NCBI RefSeq assembly: GCF_003263355.1
Contig: NZ_JHUK01000001.1
Location: 62,001 to 126,000, forward strand
Source: Candidatus Phytoplasma oryzae
Lineage (GTDB): Bacteria > Bacillota_I > Bacilli_A > Acholeplasmatales > Acholeplasmataceae
Direction: 5' to 3'
DNA: 64,000 nt
Part shown: in pieces, positions 37,134 to 46,550 of the stretch
Position numbering within the stretch: position 1 is the stretch's first letter
How the letters are laid out: every line of letters starts with the position of its first letter
Notes under the pieces: model-generated
Told to the model about the DNA's origin: nothing
Databases searched by the model: none
Seen by the model: only the letters and a program-made list of their open reading frames with translations
Position numbers and translations under genes: made by a program

Positions 37134-37317
37134 TATATATTAAAATTACATAAAAAAATTAAAATTTAAAATTAAATAAAAAACGAATTTTTTTCAAAAG
37201 AGATAAATAAAAATTATTTATTAAATTTAAAATTTAAATGTAATAAAATAAAAGAAAAATTTTTTTTAAAAGATATAAGTAAATATAAGAAAAAAATTTT
37301 TTCGAAAGAATAAATAT

Positions 37318-37436
37318 GCCATTATTTTTTTAAAACTTTTAATGAAATAGAAATAATTCAGAGGGAAAGGTAAATTCAAAGTAAATTTTATATAAACCCG
37401 TTTCTTATTTTGGTTATAAAAAAATGGCTATTTTTT
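37318..37436 (+). ncRNA. candidate structured RNA
   Basis: A GC-richer island in very AT-rich DNA. The outer arms GCCAT (37318-37322) and ATGGC (37424-37428) pair and the stem continues through TTATTTTTTT against ATAAAAAAA; inner parts GAAATAGAAA and TTTCTTATTT also pair, and GGG (37362-37364) faces CCC (37397-37399). After ATGGC comes TATTTTTTTAG, like a terminator tail. It does not match tmRNA, RNase P RNA or 6S as I know them. It may be a small RNA or a leader; the function is unknown. Confidence 0.4.
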
Positions 37437-37544
37437 TAGTATTATTTTTATGTTTGTATAAGATGTCACTATCTATATCTTTTTCCTAATTTTATTTAGG
37501 ATATATTATATTAAAATTTTTTAGGAATATAGATTAAAAAAAAC

Positions 37545-38240
37545 TTAAATTATATTTGAATTATTAATAAAAGAATTGGTTAGAGTTAAAGGAGTGATAA
37601 TATTTAAAGCTTTTTTAGAATTTTCATAAAGATTATTAATTAAACAAACAGCTGGATTTGAAATATAATTCCAATCAAAAGATTTATCTTGAGAAGATGA
37701 ATTTTGGCTATCTGTAGAAGATATGACATCTGAAGGATAATGATGTGGTTGAGAATCAGATATATTTAATTCTTTTTTAAAATTTAAAACTTCTTCTCTC
37801 AGTTTACTTATTTTAATTTGAAAATCTGAATCTAAAATAGAAGTATTGGATATTTGTTTAAATTGATAAATTAATTTTTCTAATGCTTTGATCTGATTAT
37901 TATTTAAATTATCGAAAAAAATATTATTTTTTTTAAAAAAAGCTATTATTTTATTTTTTGTTTTTGTATTTTGCAGATTACGAAAATATAATAATGAAGA
38001 TAAATCAATTTCTTTTTGATAATTTTCTTTTTTTAATTTAAAAATAGCTTCATTATTTTTTGTAGTAGTTTGGGAAATTTTTTGACTGGAAGAAACTGTT
38101 GGATAAGAAAAATTTCTATAAGAAGAGGGAATAAAGTAAAAAGGAAAAAGAAATAATAAAAGGAATAAAAATATAAAAAACATAACAATTAAAAATAAAA
38201 AAATAGGAAATAAAATAGTTATTTTTTTGCTTTTATTCAT
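37545..38240 (-). CDS. membrane-anchored protein of unknown function
   Basis: The 231-residue protein has one long hydrophobic N-terminal segment (about 7-37, very Phe-rich) and then a hydrophilic part with a helical region (about 65-160) and a Ser/Gln/Asp-rich stretch. With no clear cleavage site it may be anchored rather than released. It overlaps the upstream membrane protein gene by 8 nt, so the two are co-translated and may work together. No family is recognised. Confidence 0.75.
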   Translation of the reverse strand: MNKSKKITILFPIFLFLIVMFFIFLFLLLFLFPFYFIPSSYRNFSYPTVSSSQKISQTTTKNNEAIFKLKKENYQKEIDLSSLLYFRNLQNTKTKNKIIAFFKKNNIFFDNLNNNQIKALEKLIYQFKQISNTSILDSDFQIKISKLREEVLNFKKELNISDSQPHHYPSDVISSTDSQNSSSQDKSFDWNYISNPAVCLINNLYENSKKALNIITPLTLTNSFINNSNII

Positions 38241-38709
38241 TATTTTTTTTAACTTCTTCTGAAGATGAACATAATTTTTTATCTGAAAAATATAAATTAT
38301 TTTTTATTTCTTTTTTTATTATTTTATCAACTTTATTTTTCAAATAATATTTTTCTTTTTGTCTATTTTTTTTAAAAATAATAATTTTATAAGGCCAAAT
38401 AAATAAATAAAGTAGAAAATAAAAAATTTTTTTAAAAAAAAGATAAAAAAAATTAAAAATTATTTGAAAAAATTTTAAAATATCTTGAAGGAAAATAAAA
38501 ATAATTATAAGAAAATAAATATGAATAAAACTTATTAAAAATAAAAAAAGATACTTTATGCTAGCTATAATACTAGAAACATTATTAAAACTAATTTTCT
38601 TAATATTTATTAAGTTATGATATTGAGTTATAATATAACCGTTAGAGTTTAAAATAAAATTTTTAATTTTAACAAAAATTTTTACAATAAGATTAATAAT
38701 TTTTTTCAT
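38233..38709 (-). CDS. integral membrane protein of unknown function
   Basis: The 158-residue protein has hydrophobic stretches around 45-75 and 78-110, separated by a short loop, and charged ends; the C-terminal 50 residues are Lys-rich and likely cytoplasmic. It is the first gene of a two-gene operon. It stands downstream of pgi but beyond that gene's terminator. No family is recognised. Confidence 0.72.
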   Translation of the reverse strand: MKKIINLIVKIFVKIKNFILNSNGYIITQYHNLINIKKISFNNVSSIIASIKYLFLFLISFIHIYFLIIIFIFLQDILKFFQIIFNFFYLFFKKIFYFLLYLFIWPYKIIIFKKNRQKEKYYLKNKVDKIIKKEIKNNLYFSDKKLCSSSEEVKKNNE

Positions 38710-39051
38710 AAAAATATATATATCCTCTTTAATTAAAATTAATTATATAATTGTTGGCGCAATTATATAATTTTTTTAATATTATTTTTTGAGAGAATGA
38801 AATTTATGTTATTAAAAAAAGAAAAAAATAAGAGCTATACAACAACATGATATAAATCACATATAATGTTTACATAGCTCTTTTTGTTTTGTGATTTTTT
38901 CTTTTTTTAAAATATTTTTTAAAAAAAAGATAAAATTTCATTCTCTATTTTTATTATGTCATAAAAAAATAAAAAAATATATTTTATTTTTAAATTTAAT
39001 GTAATATGTTTTTATATTTTTTTTTTATAAAGAAAAATTAAGCTTTTTATT
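38710..39051. other. intergenic region after pgi
   Basis: 342 nt containing the pgi terminator hairpin (38830-38882) and the leader of the minus-strand membrane genes. No gene is seen. Confidence 0.6.
38830..38882 (-). terminator. hairpin terminator after pgi
   Basis: AAGAGCTAT (38830-38838) pairs with ATAGCTCTT (38874-38882), with an inner AACAT/ATGTT pairing. On the minus strand the stem is followed by TATTTTTTTC, a good T tail. The plus side is also T-rich, so it may work in both directions. It would end the acpP-fba-pfkA-MATE-pgi transcript. Confidence 0.7.
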
Positions 39052-40353
39052 TTATGCATTAAACAAAATAAACATTTTTTTTTTATAAATTTCTACTCCT
39101 GGTTGATTAAAAGGATTAACATCTAATAGTAAAGCAGAAATAGCACAAGCTTTTTGAAAAAAAAATATTAAATAACCAAAATTATATTCATTTAAACAAC
39201 TAAAATTAATTTCTAAATTAGGAACATTACCTTCTACATGTGCTATTTGAGTTGATTTTATAATTTTTTGATTAATTTCAGAAAAATATTTGCCAGCTAA
39301 ATAGTTCATATTATCAAAATTTTGTTCATTTTGCGGAATTAAACAATCATCTTGAATAGAATGAACATTTAATACTGTTTCGAACATTATTTTTGAACCT
39401 TCTTGAATGAATTGTCCTAAAGAATGAAGATCTGTAGTATTATGAAGAGATCCTACAAAAAGACCTTTATTGTTTTTTCCTTCGGATTCAGTAAATAATT
39501 GTTTTAACCATTCTGAAAAATAGAATAATTGTGGTTCATAATCCACAAATAATTCTATCTTTTTTTGTAATTTAATATGCAAAAGATATCTAATTATAGC
39601 ATATTTATAAGCAAAATTTTTTTCAATATCTTCATGAATAGTATCTTGAAAAGCTTTTTGGGCTCCTTTGAATATATCTTCTATTTTTAAACCTGCAAAA
39701 ATAAAAGGTAAAATACCAACACTAGTTAAAATGCTAAATCTCCCCCCAATATTATAAGGAATAATAAATTTTTCATATTTTTCATAATTAGCGATATTGA
39801 ATAAAGAACTTTTTTCGTCATTACTTGTAGTTATAAAAATTCTTTGTTTTGATTGTTCTTTACCGTATTTATATTCTATTTCATTTTTTAATATTCTAAA
39901 AGATAAAGATGTTTCTAAAGTGTTACCGGATTTAGAAATAACATTAATAGCCCAATTTTTTTGTTTTAGATATTGAATTAAATTATTTAGATAAGTGCCT
40001 GACATTTGGTATCCTGCAAAAATTATCTCAGTTTGTTTTTTTATATTAAAAGGTTTTTTTAAAAATTCTATTCCTGCCTTAGTTCCTAAAAAAGATCCTC
40101 CTATACCTATAACAACTAAAATATCTAATTCTTTTAATTTTTTTTTTATTTTTTTAATTTTTTGAATTTCTTGAAAATTAAATTGAAATGGCAAATCCAT
40201 CCATCCTAAATATTTTTTTTTTAATGCTTGATTATGGTGAATTTTATTATGTAATTTTTTTAATTTAGGAATAATTTTTTGAGATTCTTTTTTCCAATCT
40301 AAAAAATTATTTATTTGATTTATTTTTAAATTAAAAAAAAAATTTTTTTCCAC
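39052..40353 (-). CDS. pgi: glucose-6-phosphate isomerase
   Basis: Pgi interconverts glucose-6-phosphate and fructose-6-phosphate. The 433-residue protein has DILVVIGIGGSFLGTKAG, the SIS-fold phosphate site SKSGNTLETSLSF, NIGGRFSILTSVG and the active-site block SEGKNNKGLFVGSLHNTTDL with SLGQFIQEG. The length is normal for Gram-positive Pgi. It lies 1 nt after the MATE gene and is the last gene of the pfkA-MATE-pgi block. Confidence 0.97.
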   Translation of the reverse strand: MEKNFFFNLKINQINNFLDWKKESQKIIPKLKKLHNKIHHNQALKKKYLGWMDLPFQFNFQEIQKIKKIKKKLKELDILVVIGIGGSFLGTKAGIEFLKKPFNIKKQTEIIFAGYQMSGTYLNNLIQYLKQKNWAINVISKSGNTLETSLSFRILKNEIEYKYGKEQSKQRIFITTSNDEKSSLFNIANYEKYEKFIIPYNIGGRFSILTSVGILPFIFAGLKIEDIFKGAQKAFQDTIHEDIEKNFAYKYAIIRYLLHIKLQKKIELFVDYEPQLFYFSEWLKQLFTESEGKNNKGLFVGSLHNTTDLHSLGQFIQEGSKIMFETVLNVHSIQDDCLIPQNEQNFDNMNYLAGKYFSEINQKIIKSTQIAHVEGNVPNLEINFSCLNEYNFGYLIFFFQKACAISALLLDVNPFNQPGVEIYKKKMFILFNA

Positions 40354-40354
40354 T

Positions 40355-41788
40355 TTATTCTCCTTTTTTTGTCAAAAAGTCTTTTTTTTTTAAAAAAAAG
40401 ATAAATATAATCGTTATAATTATTAAAATGATAAAATTACTTAAAAAAGTACTTAAACCAAATTGGGTATAAGATGAAAATTCTAATATTTCTCTTATTT
40501 GGTATAAGGTCCAGAAAAAAAATATTCTAGTATTAATTCTTAAAAGATTAATCCAAAAAACAATATTAGCTTTTTTAGTATAAGCGATTATGAAATTTAT
40601 CATCAAAGAAGCCCAAATAGAAGTTATTAAAGAAGTTTGTTCCCAAAAAATACCAATTGTAAAACCTTTTTTTTCTTCAAAACTTAAAGATTTACCATTT
40701 TGAATAATTTTTAATAATTTTTCACCTATAAATTTATTTATTAAAAATCCGAAAATTGCAATAATAAACGTAATGAATAAAACATTTTTAAAAATTTTTA
40801 AAGTTTCTTTTTTATTTTTTAAAACTATACTTTGAGAAACCATTAGTGTTTGAGCTTCTTCAAAAGATTGAGAAATAGAATAACAAATTCCATTAATAAG
40901 CGACACAAAACCAATAGTAATCATTATTATAGATTCTTTTCCGTAAAAACTATTAGCCATATCTAAAATAACTTTTTTGCCATAATCATAAGTAGTTTTT
41001 CCGATTACTATAGTCATAGATAATTTTATAATCTGAAGTATAATATTTTTAGAAAAAGTTATTTTTTTAAGTTGAATTCTAAATTCATTATTAAAATTAA
41101 AAAACATATGATAAAAAGCAATTAAAGTAATAATTAAATGAGACCATAAATTTGCATATGCTAAATGTACGACAGAAATATACTTTCCGTAAAAAATTTT
41201 ATAAAAATAAGAAAAAAATATTTTTGAAATTATAATAATAAGATTTAATATTAATAAAAATTTTTTTTTTCCTTTTGATCTTTCTAAACTAATATATAAA
41301 GTATTAATAGTGATAAATACAAAAGTGATTAAAGTGATAAAATAATATTTTAATCCACCATCTGAATGATATGCTTTATTTAGGAAAATATTACAAAAAG
41401 GATAAGGTAATAAAACTCCACAATATAAAAATAAAAAAAACAAAAAAGAAATTAAAAGAACTAAAATAAAAGATAAAGTAGCATATTTTATAGCTAATTC
41501 TTTTTTGTTTTTTTTATATTCTCTAGCTACTAAAACAATTCCTGCACTACCTAAACCAATACCAATGCTTTGTAGAAATTTCTGTGTTTGTTTCATATAA
41601 GAAATAGTTTGTTTAATATTTTTGGTTGTTATTGTTTCTCCTACTACAAAATAATCAATAAAAGAACATAAATGTTGAAATAATAAATATATAGCAATCG
41701 GAAATGCCAGAATAATTAAATTAAACCAAATACAATCTTTAATTTTTTTTATGTTTCTAAGAAATTTTATTAATTTAGAAAACTTCAT
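40355..41788 (-). CDS. MATE-family multidrug efflux protein
   Basis: The 477-residue protein has about 12 membrane segments and the typical MATE start: a short cytoplasmic stretch, then LAFPIAIYLLFQHLCSFIDYFVVGE, with the paired-half layout (a second related half starts near residue 240). MATE proteins export drugs and toxic compounds using Na+ or H+ gradients. It lies between pfkA and pgi in the same direction; the pairing of a transporter with glycolysis genes may be chance. The substrate cannot be told. Confidence 0.87.
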   Translation of the reverse strand: MKFSKLIKFLRNIKKIKDCIWFNLIILAFPIAIYLLFQHLCSFIDYFVVGETITTKNIKQTISYMKQTQKFLQSIGIGLGSAGIVLVAREYKKNKKELAIKYATLSFILVLLISFLFFLFLYCGVLLPYPFCNIFLNKAYHSDGGLKYYFITLITFVFITINTLYISLERSKGKKKFLLILNLIIIISKIFFSYFYKIFYGKYISVVHLAYANLWSHLIITLIAFYHMFFNFNNEFRIQLKKITFSKNIILQIIKLSMTIVIGKTTYDYGKKVILDMANSFYGKESIIMITIGFVSLINGICYSISQSFEEAQTLMVSQSIVLKNKKETLKIFKNVLFITFIIAIFGFLINKFIGEKLLKIIQNGKSLSFEEKKGFTIGIFWEQTSLITSIWASLMINFIIAYTKKANIVFWINLLRINTRIFFFWTLYQIREILEFSSYTQFGLSTFLSNFIILIIITIIFIFFLKKKDFLTKKGE

Positions 41789-41881
41789 AAAATACCTCTT
41801 TTTTAATTTTTTTTTGTTCTTTAAAGATTGAATGTAGTTTTTTAATTAAAAGTTATTTGATTTAATTAAATTTTAAAATAT

Positions 41882-42853
41882 TTAAAATTTAATTAAATTG
41901 ATTAATGGATTTTTAATTATTTTTGGTTCTAATATTTTTTCTAATGTAAAAAAACATAAATCTCCTTTATAAAAACTTACTCCAACATTATAAATTCCTT
42001 TAGATAATAAGTTAACAGCATAATAACCCATTTGAGATGATAAAAATAAATCTTCGGCTGTTGGATTACCTCCTCTTTGTATATGACCCAAAACTTGTAC
42101 TCTTGTTTCAAAACCGCTATATTTTTCTATTTCTTGAGCTAAATTGACGATATTTAAAATATTTTCAGTAATAATAATAATTAAATGTCTTTTTTGAGAA
42201 TTATATAAAACTTTAGTTTTTTCTAAAATTTTTTTTTTAGGAATAATATTTTGAGGAGTAATAATAATATCAACTCCTTTGGCAATTCCTCCATATAAAG
42301 CTAAATCACCTGTTATTCTACCCATAACTTCTATGATAGTACATCTGTGATGAGAAATAGAAGTATCCCTTATTTTGTCAATAGCATCAGTTATATTATT
42401 AACTGCTGTACTGAAACCAATAGTAAAGTCGTTATAATTGATATCATTATCTATAGTGGCTGGAATACCAATACACTTTAACCCTAACCTGCTTAAAAGT
42501 AAGGTACCTTGATAAGAACCATTACCTCCAACAACAATAAGTGTTTCAATGTTTTTTTGTTTTAAATTTTGTATACACTTTTGTCTTATATTTTTATCTG
42601 TTTTAAATTCTATAAAACGAGAAGTACCTAAGAAGGTTCCAGAAATATTCAATATTCTCGAAGGAAAACTTTTTTCTGTCATTTCTTCTATTTTATTTTT
42701 ATATAAACCTAAAAATCCATCTTTTATACTATAAACTTTATAATTTTTTTTTTGTGATGTTAAAAAAACAGTTCTAATAACAGAATTCATTCCAGGAGCA
42801 TCTCCTCCTGAAGTTAAAATTGCTATTTTTTCATATTTTTTTTCTAATTTCAT
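41882..42853 (-). CDS. pfkA: 6-phosphofructokinase
   Basis: PfkA phosphorylates fructose-6-phosphate, the committed step of glycolysis. The 323-residue protein is the usual length for the ATP type and has TSGGDAPGMNSVIRTVF, PATIDNDINYNDFTIGF with the catalytic Asp kept, EVMGR and RVQVLGHIQRGGNPTAED. In the motif GGDGS the Asp (E. coli Asp103, which helps hold Mg) is Asn: VVGGNGSYQG. The reading is clear in the DNA (GGTAATGGT). The enzyme is probably still active but may have changed metal or effector behaviour. Confidence 0.95.
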   Translation of the reverse strand: MKLEKKYEKIAILTSGGDAPGMNSVIRTVFLTSQKKNYKVYSIKDGFLGLYKNKIEEMTEKSFPSRILNISGTFLGTSRFIEFKTDKNIRQKCIQNLKQKNIETLIVVGGNGSYQGTLLLSRLGLKCIGIPATIDNDINYNDFTIGFSTAVNNITDAIDKIRDTSISHHRCTIIEVMGRITGDLALYGGIAKGVDIIITPQNIIPKKKILEKTKVLYNSQKRHLIIIITENILNIVNLAQEIEKYSGFETRVQVLGHIQRGGNPTAEDLFLSSQMGYYAVNLLSKGIYNVGVSFYKGDLCFFTLEKILEPKIIKNPLINLIKF

Positions 42854-42874
42854 TTTTTTAATAAGCCTCTTTTT

Positions 42875-43738
42875 TTAACTTTGATTAATAGAACCGAATA
42901 ATATTAATTTATTTTTAATAGCTTTTTTAATAGATAAAAAACTTGGTTTTAATAATTTTATTGGTTCAAAACCTTTCTTTAATAAATCTTTCCCATCTTC
43001 GATATATTTACGTATTGATTTTGCAAAAATCATTTTAAATTCAGTATCAACATTAATTTTAGCTATACCGAGAGAAATAGCTTTTTTGATCATTTGATCA
43101 GGAATACCGGTTCCTCCGTGAAGAACTAAAGGAATGTTTTGTTTTGTTTCTTTTTTAATTTGTTCAAGAATTTTAAAATCAAGACCTAACCAATCTGGAG
43201 GATATTGTCCATGAAAATTTCCTATACCAATAGCAAGCATATCAATTCCTAATTTTGTTATTTTTAAACATTCTTTTGGATTAGCAATATTTTCTTCTCT
43301 GAAAATACCTTCTTCTTCGCCGCCTATACAACCTATTTCAGCTTCTATTAGAATATTTTTTTTTTGACATATTTCTATAAGTTGTTTTGTTTTTGACATA
43401 TTTATACTAAAATTATAATTACTTCCATCAAACATAATAGAATTAAAACCAGCTTTAATGGCTTTCTCAGAACCTTTAAAAGAACCATGATCTAAATGTA
43501 GTATTATAGGAACAGAAATTTTATAAAATTTTTTTAATTCTTTAATTATTGCAACAACTGTTCCAAAACCACCCATATATTTTACACTTTTTTCTGATAC
43601 ACCTACAAATATAGGTGATTTTAATTCTTCAGCAGCTTCTAAAGTAGCTTTAATCCATTCTAGGTTAGTGACATTAATTTGAGCAATAGCATAGTTTTTT
43701 TGAAAAGCTTTTCTGATAATCTCTTTATAGAAATACAA
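42875..43738 (-). CDS. fba: class II fructose-bisphosphate aldolase
   Basis: This zinc enzyme splits fructose-1,6-bisphosphate into two triose phosphates. The 287-residue protein has LHLDHGS, with the zinc His and catalytic Asp, MFDGSNYNF, EAEIGCIGGEEEG, GNFHGQYPP and VLHGGTGIPDQ. It begins MYFYKEIIRKAFQKNYAIAQINV. The pfkA-fba order (fba first, 21 nt apart) and the shared strand place both consecutive steps in one operon. Confidence 0.97.
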   Translation of the reverse strand: MYFYKEIIRKAFQKNYAIAQINVTNLEWIKATLEAAEELKSPIFVGVSEKSVKYMGGFGTVVAIIKELKKFYKISVPIILHLDHGSFKGSEKAIKAGFNSIMFDGSNYNFSINMSKTKQLIEICQKKNILIEAEIGCIGGEEEGIFREENIANPKECLKITKLGIDMLAIGIGNFHGQYPPDWLGLDFKILEQIKKETKQNIPLVLHGGTGIPDQMIKKAISLGIAKINVDTEFKMIFAKSIRKYIEDGKDLLKKGFEPIKLLKPSFLSIKKAIKNKLILFGSINQS

Positions 43739-43848
43739 TTTTAGTTGAAATCCCTTCTTTTTTTATAAAAAACTATATTTAAACTTTTTGAATTTTATGT
43801 ATAAAATAATTTAAATTATTTTATCAATACATAAAAAAACTATTAGAA

Positions 43849-44091
43849 TTATTTTTTACTTTCATTTAAGGTCTTTTTAATATAATCAACAATGTCTTTA
43901 ATTTTTTTACATTGTTGTATTTTTTCATCTGTTATTTTTAAATTAAAAATTTTTTCTAACTGAATTACTAATTCTACTGCATCAAAAGAGTCCAAACCTA
44001 AATCTTCTTTTAATCTAGTAGATAAATAAATATCTTCTTTTTTGATAGATACTTTTTGTGCAATTATTTCTTGTATTTTTTGAAAAATCAT
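43849..44091 (-). CDS. acpP: acyl carrier protein
   Basis: The 80-residue acidic protein has the phosphopantetheine site with Ser in LGLDSFDAVELV (34-45), where the usual DSL is DSF. It carries acyl groups; phytoplasmas are thought to lack fatty acid synthesis, so it may serve phospholipid acyltransfer instead. It starts the minus-strand block that continues with fba, pfkA, the MATE gene and pgi, though 110 nt separate it from fba. Confidence 0.93.
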   Translation of the reverse strand: MIFQKIQEIIAQKVSIKKEDIYLSTRLKEDLGLDSFDAVELVIQLEKIFNLKITDEKIQQCKKIKDIVDYIKKTLNESKK

Positions 44092-44488
44092 TTTTTTATT
44101 TATCCTTTTTAAAAAAATTTTAATTATAATTTATAATTATTATTTTAATAATTATTAAAATAAACTTAAAGTTAATGAATTTATATTTTATAATGTAATT
44201 ATACTATATTAAATTATTAAATGAATCTTGTTTTATCTAAAAAATTGACTTTTTATATAAAAATGATAGTATCATCATATGTTTTAACATTTTTTAGTAA
44301 AAATTTAATAATAATAATTTCATTGAAATCAAATAATTAAACAATTTATTTTACTATTTTTTAGAATTTAAATAAATTAAATAATGATTTTTTTATTATT
44401 TAAATGTGATTATATCATAAATAATAGTATATTTTTCTTAAAATAATAATATCTTTTTGAAAATTTTTCAAAAGATAGGAGTTTTAAA
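44092..44488. other. divergent control region acpP / 44489 gene
   Basis: 397 nt of AT-rich DNA. A perfect palindrome ATGATAGTATCAT (44263-44275) overlaps a possible -10 (TAGTAT) that lies 16 nt after TTGACT (44245-44250). Just before the next ribosome binding site is a stem ATCTTTT/AAAAGAT (44451-44476). No gene is seen. Confidence 0.55.
44245..44275 (+). promoter_or_regulatory. possible promoter with overlapping palindrome
   Basis: TTGACT, 16 nt, then TAGTAT, which lies inside the palindrome ATGATA-G-TATCAT. A palindrome over a -10 is a typical operator arrangement. It is about 215 nt upstream of the 44489 gene. Confidence 0.4.
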
Positions 44489-45142
44489 TTGAAAGTTCAA
44501 AAGAAAAACAAGATTAAAATATTTTTTTTAATATTTATATTTTTATTATTAACATTTGGTTCTATTTATGGCATAAGAAGATATTTTTTTTATTTACAAA
44601 AGAAAGAAAAAATTAAGTTTATTAAAAATATGCCATCTTTCGAAGTACAAAAAAAAATAACAAAGAAAGATAATGAAAAATTAGAGATTATACCATTATT
44701 TTTGCCAAATTTAAATGAACAAAAATATACTCATTTAATTGAAATAGAACATGAAGCTCAATTAAATAAAAATAGTATGGATATACAAATTCCTCTATTT
44801 TTGAAAATAAACTATGAGTTTGATACAAATAATACTTTTTATGATCCAGAAAAATATTTTAATTTAAGTATTTTTTTTTATTATCCTCAAGGCTTTAGTA
44901 ATTTAACGAATTATCAAATTTATGAAGAAAATAAAAAACCTCAATTTTTTTATGATAGTGTTGGTATTGGTAAAATTCAAGTTTTAATTAAAATTGAACA
45001 AATCAAAGAAATTAAAAATTATATAGATAAAGAAAATCCAGAACTTTCTTTAATTATTCATTATCATTTAGTTAATCAACAAGATAAAGATTTTGAAAGT
45101 GGTGTTAAAACAATTCATAATAATTTAATTTTGAATGTTTAA
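44489..45142 (+). CDS. membrane-anchored or exported protein of unknown function
   Basis: Starting at TTG 44489 with a good AGGAG, the 217-residue protein has a basic start, one hydrophobic segment (about 10-28) and no clear cleavage site, so the long hydrophilic rest probably faces outside on a single anchor. The outer part is rich in Tyr, Asn and Glu with beta-like stretches. No family is recognised. It is the first of three plus-strand genes (44489, 45192, 46551) for exported or membrane proteins. Confidence 0.76.
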   Translation: MKVQKKNKIKIFFLIFIFLLLTFGSIYGIRRYFFYLQKKEKIKFIKNMPSFEVQKKITKKDNEKLEIIPLFLPNLNEQKYTHLIEIEHEAQLNKNSMDIQIPLFLKINYEFDTNNTFYDPEKYFNLSIFFYYPQGFSNLTNYQIYEENKKPQFFYDSVGIGKIQVLIKIEQIKEIKNYIDKENPELSLIIHYHLVNQQDKDFESGVKTIHNNLILNV

Positions 45143-45191
45143 ATAAAAAAAATTTTTACAAAAATTTAAAATATTTTTTATTTAAAAAATA

Positions 45192-46391
45192 ATGTTAAAG
45201 AAGAAAACGAAATATAATGATATGTTTAATGATAAAAAAATATTGAAAAATAACAAAATTTATTTGTTGGTTTTATTTTTTTTATTATTTATTTTGGGTA
45301 TATTTACATGGATAAATTATAAAAATTATATAAGAATAAATACTTTAATAAATGAAGTAAAGGATAAAATAAAATTAGAAACAGAATTAAATCCAATTAC
45401 GCAAGAGTTATTTTTCCCAAATAATATGCAAATACAAAAAGATAAAAATAATGACGAACAAAACATAATAAAAGAAGAAAAATATTTTTTTAAGCCAATA
45501 GATACTAAAAAATTTTTAAATTTTAATGAATTAATTGGTTTTGAAGATGAAATAGAATCATTAGACAATTTTATTGATTTTGTTGCAAATAGAAATAGTG
45601 AAAAATATCAAGGGATAGGAAAAGTAGAAGCTCCTTTAGGAATTCTATTTTATGGTGTTCCTGGTACAGGAAAAACTACTTTGGTTAGATCTTTAGCTAA
45701 AGAAATTAATTTACCTTTTTTTGAAATATCAAGTTCTTTGTTTTCGCAAAAATATAAAGGAATAGCTCCTCAAATGGTAAGAGATTTATTTCAAAGAGCA
45801 CGTGAAGTAGCAGAAAAAAAAAATGGTGCTATTATTTTTTTGGATGAATGTGAGACTATTTTTGCTAAATTAAATACTTTAGAAATAGGATCGGAAATTG
45901 CTAATGTTGTTAATCAATTTAAAACAGAAATTACTTCTTTTCATAATAATATCCAAAAACCTATTTTTATAATTGGAGCTACAAATCATATTAACCAAAT
46001 TGATGAAGCTATAAAATCTAGATTTACTTATCATATAGAAATCAAACCCGGAAATAAAAAAGAAAGAGAAGCATTTTTATATTTTATGATTAATAAAAGA
46101 CAAAATCCTTTCAGTCAGGAAGCTAAAGAATATTTAAAAGTAATTAATGAATTATTAGAAAAATTACCTGTTCAAAAATCTTTTTTTAAAACTAATCGTT
46201 CTTTAGAAAATATTTTAAAAACAACTGTTTCTGTTTTTGCTAATAATCGCGAGGATAAGCAAAGTAAAATTTTAAGAAAAGAAATTAATAAAGAAGATTT
46301 AAAAAAAGCTGTTAAAAAGGTAATTGATTTAGAAAATATATCTGATCTTTTAGATAAAATAGAACAACAACAATTGAACAATAATATTTAA
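45192..46391 (+). CDS. membrane-bound FtsH-like AAA ATPase without protease domain
   Basis: The 399-residue protein has one N-terminal membrane segment (23-42), a linker and an AAA domain: Walker A GVPGTGKT (155-162), Walker B IIFLDE (214-219), sensor ATN (263-265) and Arg in SRF (276-278). The family relation is to FtsH, but the zinc protease part with HExxH is missing; after the AAA lid only about 90 helical residues remain. Such protease-less FtsH-like proteins are known in phytoplasma genomes, often near mobile-element gene sets. It may unfold or move membrane proteins. It is 49 nt downstream of the 44489 gene and in the same direction. Confidence 0.88.
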   Translation: MLKKKTKYNDMFNDKKILKNNKIYLLVLFFLLFILGIFTWINYKNYIRINTLINEVKDKIKLETELNPITQELFFPNNMQIQKDKNNDEQNIIKEEKYFFKPIDTKKFLNFNELIGFEDEIESLDNFIDFVANRNSEKYQGIGKVEAPLGILFYGVPGTGKTTLVRSLAKEINLPFFEISSSLFSQKYKGIAPQMVRDLFQRAREVAEKKNGAIIFLDECETIFAKLNTLEIGSEIANVVNQFKTEITSFHNNIQKPIFIIGATNHINQIDEAIKSRFTYHIEIKPGNKKEREAFLYFMINKRQNPFSQEAKEYLKVINELLEKLPVQKSFFKTNRSLENILKTTVSVFANNREDKQSKILRKEINKEDLKKAVKKVIDLENISDLLDKIEQQQLNNNI

Positions 46392-46550
46392 AAATATTTT
46401 ATTTAGTAAATCTTAAACAAAATAATTTGATTAAATTAACGATAAAAAAATCTCAAATTTTAATTTAGATTTTAATAAAAATTGAAAATATTTTTTTATG
46501 TGATAAAATTTTTTTTAAAGTAAGGAAAAAAGGAGAGAAAATTATCAATA

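Larger units (their letters stand above)
37088..37544. other. intergenic region with terminator and RNA candidate
   Basis: 457 nt between two convergent genes. Apart from the terminator (37099-37133) and the structured RNA candidate (37318-37436) there is a small stem TCCTAA/TTAGGA at 37484-37501. No gene is seen. Confidence 0.6.

Noticed and set aside
37318-37436. tmRNA or RNase P RNA
   Set aside because: No tRNA-like end, no tag frame, and no RNase P conserved core words; length is too short for either.
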